From the NCBI GenBank assembly GCA_904419725.1, contig CAJFSP010000008.1:1-55599 (forward strand): 55,599 nucleotides of DNA. The letters are read 5' to 3'. The DNA comes from Candidatus Heteroclostridium caecigallinarum (lineage in GTDB: Bacteria > Bacillota > Clostridia > Christensenellales > CAG-314). The translations under genes and the position numbers were made by a program. Each line of letters starts with the position of its first letter. Positions within the stretch are counted from its first letter, which is position 1. Shown here piece after piece: positions 7,540 through 16,073 of this stretch. The notes beneath the pieces are model-generated. The model ran no database searches. It saw nothing but the letters and a program-made list of their open reading frames with translations, and was not told the DNA's origin.

Positions 7540-9390
7540 TTACCAGATAGCGGGTTTGCCGCCTTTCAGTTTGACGTAACCGAATTTATCGCACCTGAGA
7601 CACCTCGACGCTTCGCGGCACGCTTCTTCTTTGGTCATGCACTGCTCGTACGGCAGGAAATTGCGCTTGCGCTCCGACGCTTCGGTCTCGCGCATCTGAA
7701 TTCTGCCGCACGGCTCCTTGTCGTCGAAATTGACAGGCGGAATTTCCACCTCGCACGGAATAACGTGGTGATACCCGAGATATTCGTCGATATTGGCCGC
7801 CGCGACTTTTCCCGCCGCTATGGCCCGTATGACCGTCGCCGGACCGGTTACGCAGTCGCCCCCGGCAAACACGCCCTGCATGTCGCGCACTTCGCTGTCT
7901 TCCATGGCGGCTATGGTGCCGCGCTTGACGGCAATGCCTTCTTCTTCGAAATGCCTCGTCTGTATGCCCTGACCCACCGCCACGATAACAACGTCGCAAG
8001 GTATGCGCACAGGCGGCAAATCGGCGGCGTAAACCATCGCCCTGCCCCAGTCGTCTATCTGCCCGATAATCTGCGGCTGCGCCCACAGCGCCGAAACCCT
8101 GCCTTTTTCGTCGGCTTCTATCTTTTTAGGCGCGCGCAAATCGTACAGTTCGGCGCCTTCGGCAATCGCCCCTTCTATTTCTTCCGGCAGGGCGGTCATG
8201 TCTTCCCTGCGGCGGCGGTAAGCCACGCACACCTTTTTCGCGCCCATACGCAAAGCGGAGCGCGTGCAGTCCATGGCGACGTTGCCGCCGCCCACGATGA
8301 CCACTGTTTTGCCTTTTATGTCGGGCATATCGTCGTCGCCTATGCGGCGCAGCATTTCCACGGCGGAAATAACTCCCTGGGCGTCCTCGCCTTCTATGCC
8401 GATTTTCTTGTCGGTCTGCGCGCCGATGGATATATACACGGCGTCGTATTCTTCACGCAGTTTGCCGAAAGGTATTTCACCCTCGCCGTTGCCGACCTTT
8501 GTGTTGAGTTTCACCTCGACGCCCGTCGATAATATGGCGTCGATGTCTTCCTGCAATCTTTCTCTCGGAAAACGGTAGTTAGGTATGCCGTAACGCAGCA
8601 TGCCGCCCAGTTTGCTTTTTTCTTCCAGCACGACTGCGTGGTGCCCCATCAGTTCGAGATAATACGCCGCCGAAAGCCCGCCCGGGCCGCCGCCGATGAC
8701 GGCGACTTTTTTGCCGGTGCTTTCCGCTTTGCGGGGAACGGGCACTTTGTCGGCTCTGGCGTTGTCCACCGCCATGCGTTTCAGCCCCCTGATATTGACG
8801 GAACTGTCAAGCAGATTGCGGCGGCACCTTGCCTCGCAAGGTTTTTCGCACACAAAGGCGCACGCCGTCGGGAAAGGATTGTCTTTGCGTATGAGACGCA
8901 CCGCGTCGGCGTAGCGTCCGTCCTTGACAAGGGCGACATAGCCCGGAATGTCCACACCGGCGGGGCAAAGCGCCACGCACGGCACCGACTGCGTGATGTG
9001 CACCGAACATTTGCCGTATTTTATGTGATGTATATATTCTTCCTCAAAGCCTTTAAGTCCGTTAAGAACCATGCGGGCCGCCTCGTAGCCTATGGCGCAG
9101 TCGGCGGAGTTCATGATGTCTTCTGCGGTGTTTCTGATGAGGTCTATGACCGACATCCGCGCGTTGCCTTCCAGAACGCTTTCAATAAGGCGCTGCAACT
9201 GCCCCAGCCCCACGCGGCACGGCACGCACTTGCCGCATGTCTGCGAGTGGCAAAGCCGCAAAAACGACAACTGCAAATCCACCGGGCACAGTCCGGGCGG
9301 ACTTGCCACGATGCGCCTTTCCATGTCTTTATACAGACGCTCAACCGTCAGCTGCGCCGCGTTGGGCGTCACTATCTGCATTCGGCTCAT
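7540..9390 (-). CDS. NAD(P)H-dependent flavoprotein: NuoF C-terminal Fe-S domain fused to a GltD-like oxidoreductase
   Basis: The 616-residue protein begins with a NuoF-like 4Fe-4S tail (C52-GK-C55-VP-C58, plus C98). The NuoF FMN/NADH-binding part is absent. A GltD-type Cys-rich domain follows (CPAGVDIPGY, then C-x3-C-x3-C to about 189), then an FAD Rossmann motif GGGPGGLSAAYYL near 232, and a second NAD(P) Rossmann motif VVIVGGGNVAMDC with an RRRRED stretch typical of NADPH enzymes. A CLRCD motif ends it. It probably passes electrons between NAD(P)H and HydA. The start at 9390 has GGAGG seven bases upstream. An earlier in-frame ATG at 9432 lacks one. Confidence 0.88.
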   Translation of the reverse strand: MSRMQIVTPNAAQLTVERLYKDMERRIVASPPGLCPVDLQLSFLRLCHSQTCGKCVPCRVGLGQLQRLIESVLEGNARMSVIDLIRNTAEDIMNSADCAIGYEAARMVLNGLKGFEEEYIHHIKYGKCSVHITQSVPCVALCPAGVDIPGYVALVKDGRYADAVRLIRKDNPFPTACAFVCEKPCEARCRRNLLDSSVNIRGLKRMAVDNARADKVPVPRKAESTGKKVAVIGGGPGGLSAAYYLELMGHHAVVLEEKSKLGGMLRYGIPNYRFPRERLQEDIDAILSTGVEVKLNTKVGNGEGEIPFGKLREEYDAVYISIGAQTDKKIGIEGEDAQGVISAVEMLRRIGDDDMPDIKGKTVVIVGGGNVAMDCTRSALRMGAKKVCVAYRRRREDMTALPEEIEGAIAEGAELYDLRAPKKIEADEKGRVSALWAQPQIIGQIDDWGRAMVYAADLPPVRIPCDVVIVAVGQGIQTRHFEEEGIAVKRGTIAAMEDSEVRDMQGVFAGGDCVTGPATVIRAIAAGKVAAANIDEYLGYHHVIPCEVEIPPVNFDDKEPCGRIQMRETEASERKRNFLPYEQCMTKEEACREASRCLRCDKFGYVKLKGGKPAIW

Positions 9391-9402
9391 TAAATCCTCC
9401 AT

Positions 9403-9454
9403 GGGCGGATTCCGCCCGAAACAGTTTATCATACGCGGGCACGTTTGCCAAACG
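9403..9454 (-). promoter_or_regulatory. Palindromes upstream of the hydrogenase operon
   Basis: CGTTTG-C-CAAACG (9442-9454) is a perfect dyad, and GGGCGGA-T-TCCGCCC (9403-9417) can form a leader hairpin 13 bp before the start codon. On the minus strand TTGGCA within the first dyad can act as a -35 box with TAAACT 17 bp away. The first dyad is a candidate operator. The regulator is not known. Confidence 0.45.
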
Positions 9455-9590
9455 AATAAAACCCGATTGACCTTTCCGCGATTTTATAATGTACGCTGTC
9501 CCCTGATAAATATAATACAACAAAAATCACACTCTTTCAACGCGGAGGCGAAAATAACGATTAAATTTTAACAAAAAATTTTCACCGCTA

Positions 9591-9619
9591 TTGACTTACG
9601 CCGACAAAAGTCATAAAAT
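9591..9619 (+). promoter_or_regulatory. Promoter of the DUF1508 gene
   Basis: TTGACT (9591-9596), a 17 bp spacer and TAAAAT (9614-9619). Confidence 0.75.
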
Positions 9620-9685
9620 TATATACAGATAGATATGGGCAGCCCTACCGGGCATATTTTCAGAGTTTTTAACGAGGGAACTGAC

Positions 9686-10447
9686 ATGGCAGCTAAACAG
9701 ACAAACGAAAAAACAGCCGAAAAAAAGAAAGCGGCGGGCAAGTGGATAATAAAACACAAAGGCGACAAAGAATACACCGCGTATCTGTTCGCCTCTAACG
9801 GTGAAATTCTGCTTACCAGCGAAGTCTACTCCACTGTGGACGGCGCCAAAACCGGTATCGAAACAATCAAAAAGAACATCGCTTTGGGTAACTTTGAAGT
9901 CACCAGGGATAAAGCCGACAGATATTTTTACAAACTCAAAAGTTCGGCAAACAGGCTCATATGCGTAGGCGAAAGTTACTCCACCAGGCAGTCGTGCGTA
10001 AACGCGATTGAGTCGGTAAGGCGTTTCGCCGAAACCGCCAAAGTCATGGACAAAATAGAAGAAGACATGACGGTTATCGACTACACGCCTAACAAAAACG
10101 TGGACGCCAACACCGCCTACAAAGGCAAATGGAGAATAACCGAGGACGACGACGAAGGTTATTTCTGCCCGCAACTTTTCGCCTCCAACGGAGAGTTGCT
10201 GCTTTCCGGCGAATACGTCAGCACATATGATGCCGCCAAGGCGTCGATGCTCAATATCCGCAAGAACGCTCTGGCGGGCAATTTTGTCATCGACAAAGAC
10301 AAAAACGGAAAATATGTTTTCAAACTGCGCAACGCGCAAAAGAACGTTTTGTGCATGAGCGCTTCTTACGGCAGCCTTTCCGCCTGCCAGAAGGCGCTTG
10401 ACTCCACTTACAGATTCTGCGTGACGGCAACGTACGACAATCTGTAA
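9686..10447 (+). CDS. Protein with four DUF1508 (YegP-like) repeats
   Basis: The 253-residue product is built from two tandem pairs of the small DUF1508/YegP unit. The first half has GKWIIKHKGDKEYTAYLFASNGEILLTSE and then RYFYKLKSSANRLICVGESY. The second half repeats this as GKWRITEDDDEGYFCPQLFASNGELLLSGE and KYVFKLRNAQKNVLCMSASY. Each unit ends in a short helix (GAKTGIETIKKN, QSCVNAIESV and similar). A charged Lys-rich N-terminus precedes them. No enzymatic motif is visible and the role is unknown. The start at 9686 has GAGGG upstream. An earlier in-frame ATG at 9635 lacks a ribosome binding site. Confidence 0.85.
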   Translation: MAAKQTNEKTAEKKKAAGKWIIKHKGDKEYTAYLFASNGEILLTSEVYSTVDGAKTGIETIKKNIALGNFEVTRDKADRYFYKLKSSANRLICVGESYSTRQSCVNAIESVRRFAETAKVMDKIEEDMTVIDYTPNKNVDANTAYKGKWRITEDDDEGYFCPQLFASNGELLLSGEYVSTYDAAKASMLNIRKNALAGNFVIDKDKNGKYVFKLRNAQKNVLCMSASYGSLSACQKALDSTYRFCVTATYDNL

Positions 10448-10460
10448 AACACTGCGTTGG

Positions 10461-10490
10461 AAGCGCTTCCCCGCGGGAAGCGCTTTTTTT
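10461..10490 (+). terminator. Terminator after the DUF1508 gene
   Basis: An 11 bp perfect stem (AAGCGCTTCCC / GGGAAGCGCTT) with a CGC loop is followed by a T run. Confidence 0.88.
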
Positions 10491-10524
10491 ACCGCGAAAT
10501 CCGCGCCACGGAGAAACAAACACT

Positions 10525-11628
10525 ATGAAAGACATGAACATAATAGACGACGTAGCCGCGAACGGCGGCCTTTCTTTCGGCGAACTGCCCTTTAACGATG
10601 TCGACAGCCTTGTTTTTGCCCAGCTGGCTTATTTCCCCTTTGAAACGATACTGGAAAACGGCGGCGAAAAACTCATGGGCGACGTCGACACGCAAAGCGT
10701 GCAGGTGCCAAAACGCGGAAAAGAGCGATACAAAAACCATGTGATTCTGTTCAAAAGCGCCGCGGCGTCAAAACGTTACGGCGGTTTTATCATGTCGGAT
10801 TTCGTAAACGACCTGGACGACACCGTCGAAAAACAGTTCTGCGCCGTCTGCTTCCGCAACGACGAGTTTATCTATGTGTCTTTCAGGGGCACGGACGCCA
10901 CCGTGGCGGGCTGGAAAGAAGACGTCAACCTGTCCTTTATGGACGAAATACCGGCGCAGAAACACGCGGTGGAATATTTAAAACACATCGCGGCGAAATT
11001 TCCCAAACACAAAATCATCACCGGAGGTCATTCGAAAGGCGGCAATCTCGCCATCTATTCGGCGGCAATGGCGCCGCAGGAAGTGCGCAGGCGCGTTGCG
11101 GCGATTTTCGCCCACGACAGTCCCGGGTTCCGCAAAGAGTTTTTCCTGACAAAAGGTTACCTGAAAATAGAAAACAAAATCAGAAAAACGGTGCCGCATT
11201 CGTCGATAATCGGCATGATGCTGGAAAACCCCACCCCTTTCAGCGTGGTCGACAGCAAAAGCGTGTCGATTTTTCAGCACAACCCGTACAAATGGATTGT
11301 CAGAAACCATTCTTTCGTGCCGAAACCGTATCTGCACCCCGGCTGGTATTATTTTGACTCGTCCCTCAATAAATGGATTGAAAGCATAAGCGACGAAGAG
11401 CGCAAACGGTTTTTTGACCTTATATTTCTGTTTCTGCGTACCGCCGGCATAACGGATTTCAGGTCGAGGATAAACAACCTGTCGACGCTCGTCAAAAATC
11501 TGCGCGGCGTTTACGCGCTGTACAAAGAACTCGACGACGAAACCAAAGTTTTTTTCAAAAAAACCGTGCGGCTGTTTATCGACATCATGTCGGAAGAACG
11601 GCGGCAAAATAAAAATAAAACGTCATGA
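10525..11628 (+). CDS. DUF2974 / Mbeg1-like alpha/beta-hydrolase
   Basis: The 367-residue product matches the DUF2974 family of lipase-like hydrolases. It has the N-terminal DVDSLVFAQLAYFPFE segment, the VSFRGTD strand motif and the nucleophile elbow GGHSKGGNLA with S170. A later HDSPGF motif may supply the acidic residue, and His residues lie in the C-terminal part. No signal peptide is visible, so it is probably cytoplasmic. The substrate, a lipid or ester, is inferred from family only. GGAGA lies ten bases before the ATG. The stop lies 15 bp upstream of a hairpin that also covers the rubrerythrin ribosome binding site. Confidence 0.82.
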   Translation: MKDMNIIDDVAANGGLSFGELPFNDVDSLVFAQLAYFPFETILENGGEKLMGDVDTQSVQVPKRGKERYKNHVILFKSAAASKRYGGFIMSDFVNDLDDTVEKQFCAVCFRNDEFIYVSFRGTDATVAGWKEDVNLSFMDEIPAQKHAVEYLKHIAAKFPKHKIITGGHSKGGNLAIYSAAMAPQEVRRRVAAIFAHDSPGFRKEFFLTKGYLKIENKIRKTVPHSSIIGMMLENPTPFSVVDSKSVSIFQHNPYKWIVRNHSFVPKPYLHPGWYYFDSSLNKWIESISDEERKRFFDLIFLFLRTAGITDFRSRINNLSTLVKNLRGVYALYKELDDETKVFFKKTVRLFIDIMSEERRQNKNKTS

Positions 11629-11638
11629 CGAATAAAAA

Positions 11639-11671
11639 AACCTCCTTGGTCAATAATCACGCCAGGAGGTT
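11639..11671 (+). promoter_or_regulatory. Hairpin that contains the rubrerythrin ribosome binding site
   Basis: AACCTCC-T-TGG (11639-11649) pairs with CC-AGGAGGTT (11662-11671) around a 12-base loop and is followed by ATTTTT. The AGGAGG needed for translation at 11678 lies in the 3' arm. The element can act as a terminator of the upstream gene, or as a switch that hides the ribosome binding site in read-through transcripts. Confidence 0.6.
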
Positions 11672-11677
11672 ATTTTT

Positions 11678-12262
11678 ATGGAACTCAAAAAATCCCAGAC
11701 CATCAAAAACATGGCGCGCGCCTTCGCCGGCGAATGTCAGGCGGGCGCCAGATACCAGTTTCTGCGCAAACAGGCGACGCAAAAACAGATGCCCTATCTC
11801 GCCGGCGTTTTGAAAATTCTCGCCACAAACGAGATGGCGCACGCAAAAGTGCTGTTTGACAAAATCGTGGGCTGTTCGAAAAAAATCATAGAAAACATCG
11901 AAATTACCGCGGGATATCCTTTCAAATGCGGCGCCTTTGACAAACGTTTCGAAATGGAAATGGAAAACGAACGCTCAGAGGCGGAAAGCATTTATCCGTC
12001 TTTTGCCGTAAAAGCGCGCGAGGAAGGTTTTGAAGACATCGCCGAACTTTTCGACATGATAGGCGAAGTGGAAAAAAAGCACACAAAGATATTCGCCCAG
12101 ATTGTCAAAAAAATGCGGGACGGCACCCTTTACGCCTCACAAAAACCCGTCAGGTGGAAATGCTCCATGTGCGGGTACGAACATTCGTCGACGGAAGCAT
12201 GGAAAACCTGTCCGCTGTGCGGAGCCCCTCAGGGCGCGGCGGAGATTCAGCTGGATATGTAA
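11678..12262 (+). CDS. Rubrerythrin
   Basis: A cytoplasmic peroxide-scavenging diiron protein of anaerobes. The 194 residues contain a ferritin-like four-helix domain with ligand motifs FAGEC (E19), NEMAH (E52, H55), ENERSEAE and GEVEKKH. A rubredoxin-like tail (C162-SM-C165, C178-PL-C181) binds one iron and feeds electrons. The order, diiron domain then rubredoxin, is the classical one and the length is normal. AGGAGG eight bases upstream fixes the start. A strong terminator follows, so it is transcribed alone or with the upstream lipase-like gene. Confidence 0.95.
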   Translation: MELKKSQTIKNMARAFAGECQAGARYQFLRKQATQKQMPYLAGVLKILATNEMAHAKVLFDKIVGCSKKIIENIEITAGYPFKCGAFDKRFEMEMENERSEAESIYPSFAVKAREEGFEDIAELFDMIGEVEKKHTKIFAQIVKKMRDGTLYASQKPVRWKCSMCGYEHSSTEAWKTCPLCGAPQGAAEIQLDM

Positions 12263-12294
12263 AAAAAGAGAAGCGTAACCGCTTCTCTTTTTTG
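12261..12294. terminator. Terminator after rubrerythrin
   Basis: GAGAAGCG-TAAC-CGCTTCTC is flanked by A and T runs and serves both convergent genes. Confidence 0.88.
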
Positions 12295-12305
12295 TTTGCT
12301 TTGTT

Positions 12306-13046
12306 TTAATCTCTGTTGCCGAGTATCAGCACGGCGAGTTTCAAAAACTCCAGATACAGCCATATAAGCGTCAGCACCAGCCCGTAAGCCGCCATCCATT
12401 CGCATGATTTATCCATGCCGTTTTCGACAATCATTGTGATGTCGTCGAAATCGGTAAACAGCGACAGCGCCGCGATGACGATAAACACAACGGTTATTAT
12501 CAGTTGCAGCCAGAAACTGCCGTAGAAAGCCGTGGAAACCGACTGCACGAACAATGACAGCAGCATGAACACCAACTGCGAAAGCACCAGTGCGATGAGC
12601 GCGCTCATGATGAATCTGCGGAACTTGGAGCCCACACGCACGACGCCGGTGAAATACAGCAGCGCTATTACGGCGAGAGTCAGCACGGTGGACAGCAGCG
12701 CCATTATTATGACGCCCTGCACCAACGCGTCGAACAGCGCAGAAATCAGCCCTATCATGGCGCCTTCGGCAACGCAGTAAATGCTTCCGCAAATCATGGT
12801 CGCTTTAGGCGAAGTACATGCCAGAAAGCCGCATATCATGCCGACAATCAGCATACCGATGAGCACGCCCGTCGTGGCGTTGCCCAGCGGAAGCGCGATG
12901 AACACAATCGCCGAAACGATGGTCAGCGCCAGATAGTACATCACTTTCAGACCCACTCCGCCGTATGTCGCGGGATTGGCGGCGCCGAAGCCGACGGCTT
13001 CATTGAGATTGCGCACCTTTTTTATCGCAGGATTCGAACTCCTCAT
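12306..13046 (-). CDS. Bax inhibitor-1/YccA-like membrane protein
   Basis: The 246-residue integral membrane protein has about seven hydrophobic segments and begins MRSSNPAI, as is typical of the bacterial BI-1/YccA-like branch. Conserved-looking acidic residues sit near the C-terminus (FTDFDDI). Relatives are pH-sensitive calcium leak channels or have unknown function. The start has AAAGGAGG upstream, and a TTGACA-N17-TATGAT promoter lies at 13119-13091. It is divergent from glyS. Confidence 0.82.
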   Translation of the reverse strand: MRSSNPAIKKVRNLNEAVGFGAANPATYGGVGLKVMYYLALTIVSAIVFIALPLGNATTGVLIGMLIVGMICGFLACTSPKATMICGSIYCVAEGAMIGLISALFDALVQGVIIMALLSTVLTLAVIALLYFTGVVRVGSKFRRFIMSALIALVLSQLVFMLLSLFVQSVSTAFYGSFWLQLIITVVFIVIAALSLFTDFDDITMIVENGMDKSCEWMAAYGLVLTLIWLYLEFLKLAVLILGNRD

Positions 13047-13090
13047 ATTACCTCCTTTGAAATATCGGAAACACCCGATACCTTGACATA

Positions 13091-13119
13091 ATCATAATAT
13101 TAAACATCCCTTTTGTCAA
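13091..13119 (-). promoter_or_regulatory. Promoter of the BI-1-like gene
   Basis: On the minus strand, TTGACA (13119-13114), 17 bp and TATGAT (13096-13091). Confidence 0.65.
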
Positions 13120-13128
13120 TGCCTTTAC

Positions 13129-13157
13129 TTGACAACGGCGGACAGGTTTATTAGAAT
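13129..13157 (+). promoter_or_regulatory. Promoter of glyS
   Basis: TTGACA (13129-13134), 17 bp and TAGAAT (13152-13157). The leader of roughly 70 nt is too short for a T-box, and none is seen. Confidence 0.7.
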
Positions 13158-13232
13158 ATTAACGATTATATTTATTGACAAAACGGACGTTAAATAACCG
13201 ATACGGATTGCGAAACGCCCTTTTCGGAGGAA

Positions 13233-14624
13233 ATGATGGACAACAAACTTACCATGGACAAACTCGTGAGTCTTTGCAAAGGCAGAGGCTTTATCTTTGC
13301 CGGCAGCGAAATTTACGGCGGCCTGGCAAACACCTGGGACTACGGTCCGCTGGGCGTCGAACTCAAAAACAACGTCAAACGCGCCTGGTGGAAAAAATTC
13401 GTGCAGGAAAACCCGTATAACATCGGCGTCGACTGCGCCATTCTCATGAACCCGGAAGTATGGAAAGCCAGCGGTCACCTGGGCGGTTTTTCCGACCCGC
13501 TGATGGACTGCAAAAACTGCAAAGCCCGCCACAGAGCCGACAATCTCATTGAAGATTACATGAAGAAAAAAGGCATAGACGAAAACATCGCCGGCTGGAC
13601 CAACGAGGAGATGGAAAACTACATCGCCGAAAAAGGCATCGTCTGCCCTGTTTGCGGCAAGAGCGATTTCACCCCTATACGCAAATTCAACCTGATGTTC
13701 AAAACCTTCCAGGGCGTTACGGAAGACAGCGCCAACACCATCTATCTCCGTCCCGAAACGGCGCAGGGCATATTTGTCAACTTCAAAAACGTCCAGCGCA
13801 CCACCAGAAGGAAAATTCCTTTCGGCATAGGCCAGATTGGCAAAAGTTTCCGCAACGAAATAACTCCGGGCAACTTTATTTTCCGCGTGCGTGAATTCGA
13901 ACAGATGGAACTCGAATTCTTCTGCGCGCCCGGCACAGACCTCGACTGGTTCGCCTATTGGAAAGACTTCTGCCACAAATGGCTGCTCGGCCTCGGCGTC
14001 AAAGACGAAAATCTCAAACTCCGCGACCATGACAAAGAAGAACTGGCGTTTTATTCCAAAGCCACCACCGACTTCGAATTCAAATTCCCGTTCGGCTGGG
14101 GCGAACTTTGGGGCATTGCCGACCGCACTGACTATGACCTGACGCAGCACGCCAACGCCAGCGGCAAAGACATGACATATATCGACCCCGTCTCCAACGA
14201 ACGCTACGTCCCTTATGTCATAGAGCCGTCTCTCGGTGTGGACAGGGTTCTGCTCGCCTTCCTTTGCAACGCCTATCACGAAGAAGAAGTCGGCGAAGGC
14301 GATACCAGAGTCGTCATGAAACTGCATCCGTTTCTGGCTCCTTACAAAGTCGCCGTGCTGCCTTTGCAGAAAAAACTCGGTGACAGGGCGTCGGAAATTT
14401 ACAACAGTCTTGCCAAAAAATTCAGCGTGGATTACGACGAAACCGGCAGCATCGGCAAGCGCTACCGCAGACAGGACGAAATCGGCACCCCTATGTGCGT
14501 GACGGTGGATTTCGACACATTGGAAGACAACACCGTGACTGTCCGCGACAGGGATACGATGGAACAAATCAGAATAAGCGTGGACAAACTCGAAGAATAC
14601 ATTCAAAGCAAAATAGATTTCTGA
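13233..14624 (+). CDS. glyS: Glycine--tRNA ligase, homodimeric class II type
   Basis: Charges tRNA-Gly with glycine in the cytoplasm. The 463-residue product is the single-chain alpha2 type. The N-terminus has [30 protein letters not shown] Cys4 zinc-type insert (DCKNCKARH... CPVCGK) follows, then motif 2 ([22 protein letters not shown]) and motif 3 ([10 protein letters not shown]). The C-terminal anticodon-binding domain starts near [14 protein letters not shown] precedes tandem ATGs at 13233 and 13236, and the second has the better spacing. A tRNA-Gly gene is elsewhere in the window at 24.9 kb. Confidence 0.97.
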   Translation: MMDNKLTMDKLVSLCKGRGFIFAGSEIYGGLANTWDYGPLGVELKNNVKRAWWKKFVQENPYNIGVDCAILMNPEVWKASGHLGGFSDPLMDCKNCKARHRADNLIEDYMKKKGIDENIAGWTNEEMENYIAEKGIVCPVCGKSDFTPIRKFNLMFKTFQGVTEDSANTIYLRPETAQGIFVNFKNVQRTTRRKIPFGIGQIGKSFRNEITPGNFIFRVREFEQMELEFFCAPGTDLDWFAYWKDFCHKWLLGLGVKDENLKLRDHDKEELAFYSKATTDFEFKFPFGWGELWGIADRTDYDLTQHANASGKDMTYIDPVSNERYVPYVIEPSLGVDRVLLAFLCNAYHEEEVGEGDTRVVMKLHPFLAPYKVAVLPLQKKLGDRASEIYNSLAKKFSVDYDETGSIGKRYRRQDEIGTPMCVTVDFDTLEDNTVTVRDRDTMEQIRISVDKLEEYIQSKIDF

Positions 14625-14634
14625 TTTCAGACAT

Positions 14635-14663
14635 AAAAAAAGCGGCTTCAGCCGCTTTTTTTT
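14635..14663. terminator. Terminator between glyS and the TRIC gene
   Basis: AGCGGC-TTCA-GCCGCT is flanked by long A and T runs and serves both convergent genes. Confidence 0.88.
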
Positions 14664-14665
14664 CT

Positions 14666-15358
14666 TTATTTGTCGCTGTGCCTTATTTCGCCGTCATCGT
14701 CGTCAATCGCCATGATATCCTGGTTTTTGACCCTGAACAAAGCGTTTATGTTTTTGCGCACCGAAACCATCCTGATTACCACAACAATGGCGGCGCAGAG
14801 ATACGTGGCTACCGTTTCGCCTATATACGGCGTCAGCAGGCAGTACAGCAGCGCCCCCGCTATCGCCGCCAGGGCGTAAATTTCCTTTCGCAGCACAACC
14901 GGTTTTCGGTTGGCGAGCACGTCGCGCAGCATACCGCCCACAATGGACGTCACAAGCCCGCTGGCGACGCAAAGCAGAATATTGTCGCCGTAACCCATAT
15001 TTATGGCGAAAGCGGTACCGGTCACGCAGAAAATACCCAGCCCTATCGCGTCGAAAAAAGTGATGAGCGCTTTCAGCCGTTCGATGTCGCCCCGCGCGAG
15101 TTTCGTGTCGAACACTTTGAGAAAAATAAGAAACAGCAGCACGGTAATCGCCACGCATATTATGTAAGAAAAATGCGTGAAACACACCGGCGGCTCCTGC
15201 CCCAGCATCATGTCGCGGAAAAGACCGCCCCCGAGCGCCGTCAAAAACGCCAGTATGAAGATGCCGAACACGTCAAAGCCGTATTCTATGCCGACGAGCA
15301 CGCCGGACATGGCAAATGCGACGACGCCGACAAGTTCAAAAATTTCGACAAAATTCAT
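14666..15358 (-). CDS. TRIC / UPF0126 family channel protein
   Basis: The 230-residue protein has about seven membrane segments arranged as two related halves, each with the glycine and arginine-aspartate signature of the family: ALGGGLFRDMMLG and VTSIVGGMLRDVLAN. Bacterial members are homologues of animal trimeric intracellular cation channels. Some are proposed to carry other solutes such as glycine. The proximity to glyS is suggestive but convergent, so it is not operon evidence. Confidence 0.9.
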   Translation of the reverse strand: MNFVEIFELVGVVAFAMSGVLVGIEYGFDVFGIFILAFLTALGGGLFRDMMLGQEPPVCFTHFSYIICVAITVLLFLIFLKVFDTKLARGDIERLKALITFFDAIGLGIFCVTGTAFAINMGYGDNILLCVASGLVTSIVGGMLRDVLANRKPVVLRKEIYALAAIAGALLYCLLTPYIGETVATYLCAAIVVVIRMVSVRKNINALFRVKNQDIMAIDDDDGEIRHSDK

Positions 15359-15467
15359 ATTTGAATTATAAGTTTTTCGGCGTGTATTTTCAAGTGCTTT
15401 GGCACATTTCGCTCATTATTTTTTGCGGCGGGAAATAAAACGCGGCCGCCCAAAACGATAAATTTTA

Positions 15468-15496
15468 TTGACTAAAACGCGCCGTTGTGATATAAA
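15468..15496 (+). promoter_or_regulatory. Promoter of tRNA-Thr
   Basis: TTGACT (15468-15473), 17 bp and TATAAA (15491-15496), about 55 bp upstream of the tRNA. Confidence 0.75.
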
Positions 15497-15550
15497 TATA
15501 AAGCGTCTTGCGGCAGCGCCTTTATCGGCCGCTTGAACATGACGGTTTTT

Positions 15551-15626
15551 GCTGATGTAGCTCAGTCGGCAGAGCGATTCACTCGTAATGAATAGGTCGG
15601 CGGTTCGAATCCGCCCATCAGCTCCA
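15551..15626 (+). tRNA. tRNA-Thr (anticodon CGT)
   Basis: A complete cloverleaf with encoded CCA. Acceptor arms are GCTGATG / CATCAGC, the anticodon stem is ATTCA / TGAAT with loop CTCGTAA, and the T arm is GGCGG-TTCGAAT-CCGCC. A strong promoter lies upstream and a terminator directly follows. Confidence 0.97.
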
Positions 15627-15953
15627 AAAAGACACCTTTCGGTGTCTTTTTTGTTTTCGGGCAAGACGGAAACCGCGCGGCGGGCAGGTCGGCGCTGACG
15701 CGTTTGCCACCGGCAAAACGCTATTCCGTCGCTCCGCTCCTTACCAATCCGCCACACAGCCGCAAAAAGACACCTTTCGGTGTCTTTTTTGTTTTCGGGC
15801 AATGTTTCGGCCAAGACGGAAACCGCGTGGCGGGCAGGTCGGCGCTGACGCGTTTGCCACCGGCAAAACGCTATTCCGTCGTTCCGCTCCTTACGAATCC
15901 GCCACACAGCCGCAAAAAGACACCTTTCGGTGTCTTTTTTGTTTCACCACGCA
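15626..15953 (+). repeat. Triplicated terminator block downstream of tRNA-Thr
   Basis: The hairpin AAAAAGACACC-TTTC-GGTGTCTTTTTT occurs three times (stems at 15631, 15769 and 15919). The copies are separated by near-identical 138 and 150 bp units. The second unit differs by a 12 bp insertion and a few substitutions. Each unit contains TATTCCGTCG(C/T)TCCGCTCC, which is also found once at 3510. The first hairpin is the tRNA terminator and the others are redundant copies from duplication. Confidence 0.85.
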
Positions 15954-16073
15954 ATGTCTCGGTCAAACCGCAGCCGCACGGCGGACTTTTGCGCCGCGAA
16001 AAAAAGACCGCTCACGCGGTCTTTTTCTTTTGCAACTGTGACGTATATCGCCGATACGTATCCGGTTTTCGGG
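15954..16073. other. Spacer after the terminator repeats
   Basis: It contains a further hairpin, AAAAAGACCGC-TCAC-GCGGTCTTTTT, at about 16001-16026 that can end the minus-strand gene at 16074. No coding region is supported. Confidence 0.6.

Noticed and set aside
6646..8532. A 628-codon open frame on the plus strand
   Set aside because: It lies opposite hydA and the flavoprotein gene, is rich in His, Arg and Phe, and has no motif. It is a shadow of the true genes.
13158..13232. T-box leader for glyS
   Set aside because: The leader is only about 70 nt and shows no T-box consensus or specifier stem.
13125..14606. A 493-codon frame opposite glyS
   Set aside because: glyS is unambiguous. The opposite frame is Phe/Val/His-rich with no family features.
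15416..15907. A 163-codon minus-strand frame across tRNA-Thr
   Set aside because: It contains GADGRIRTADLFITSESL, a well-known false product of tRNA genes, and the rest is repeat DNA.
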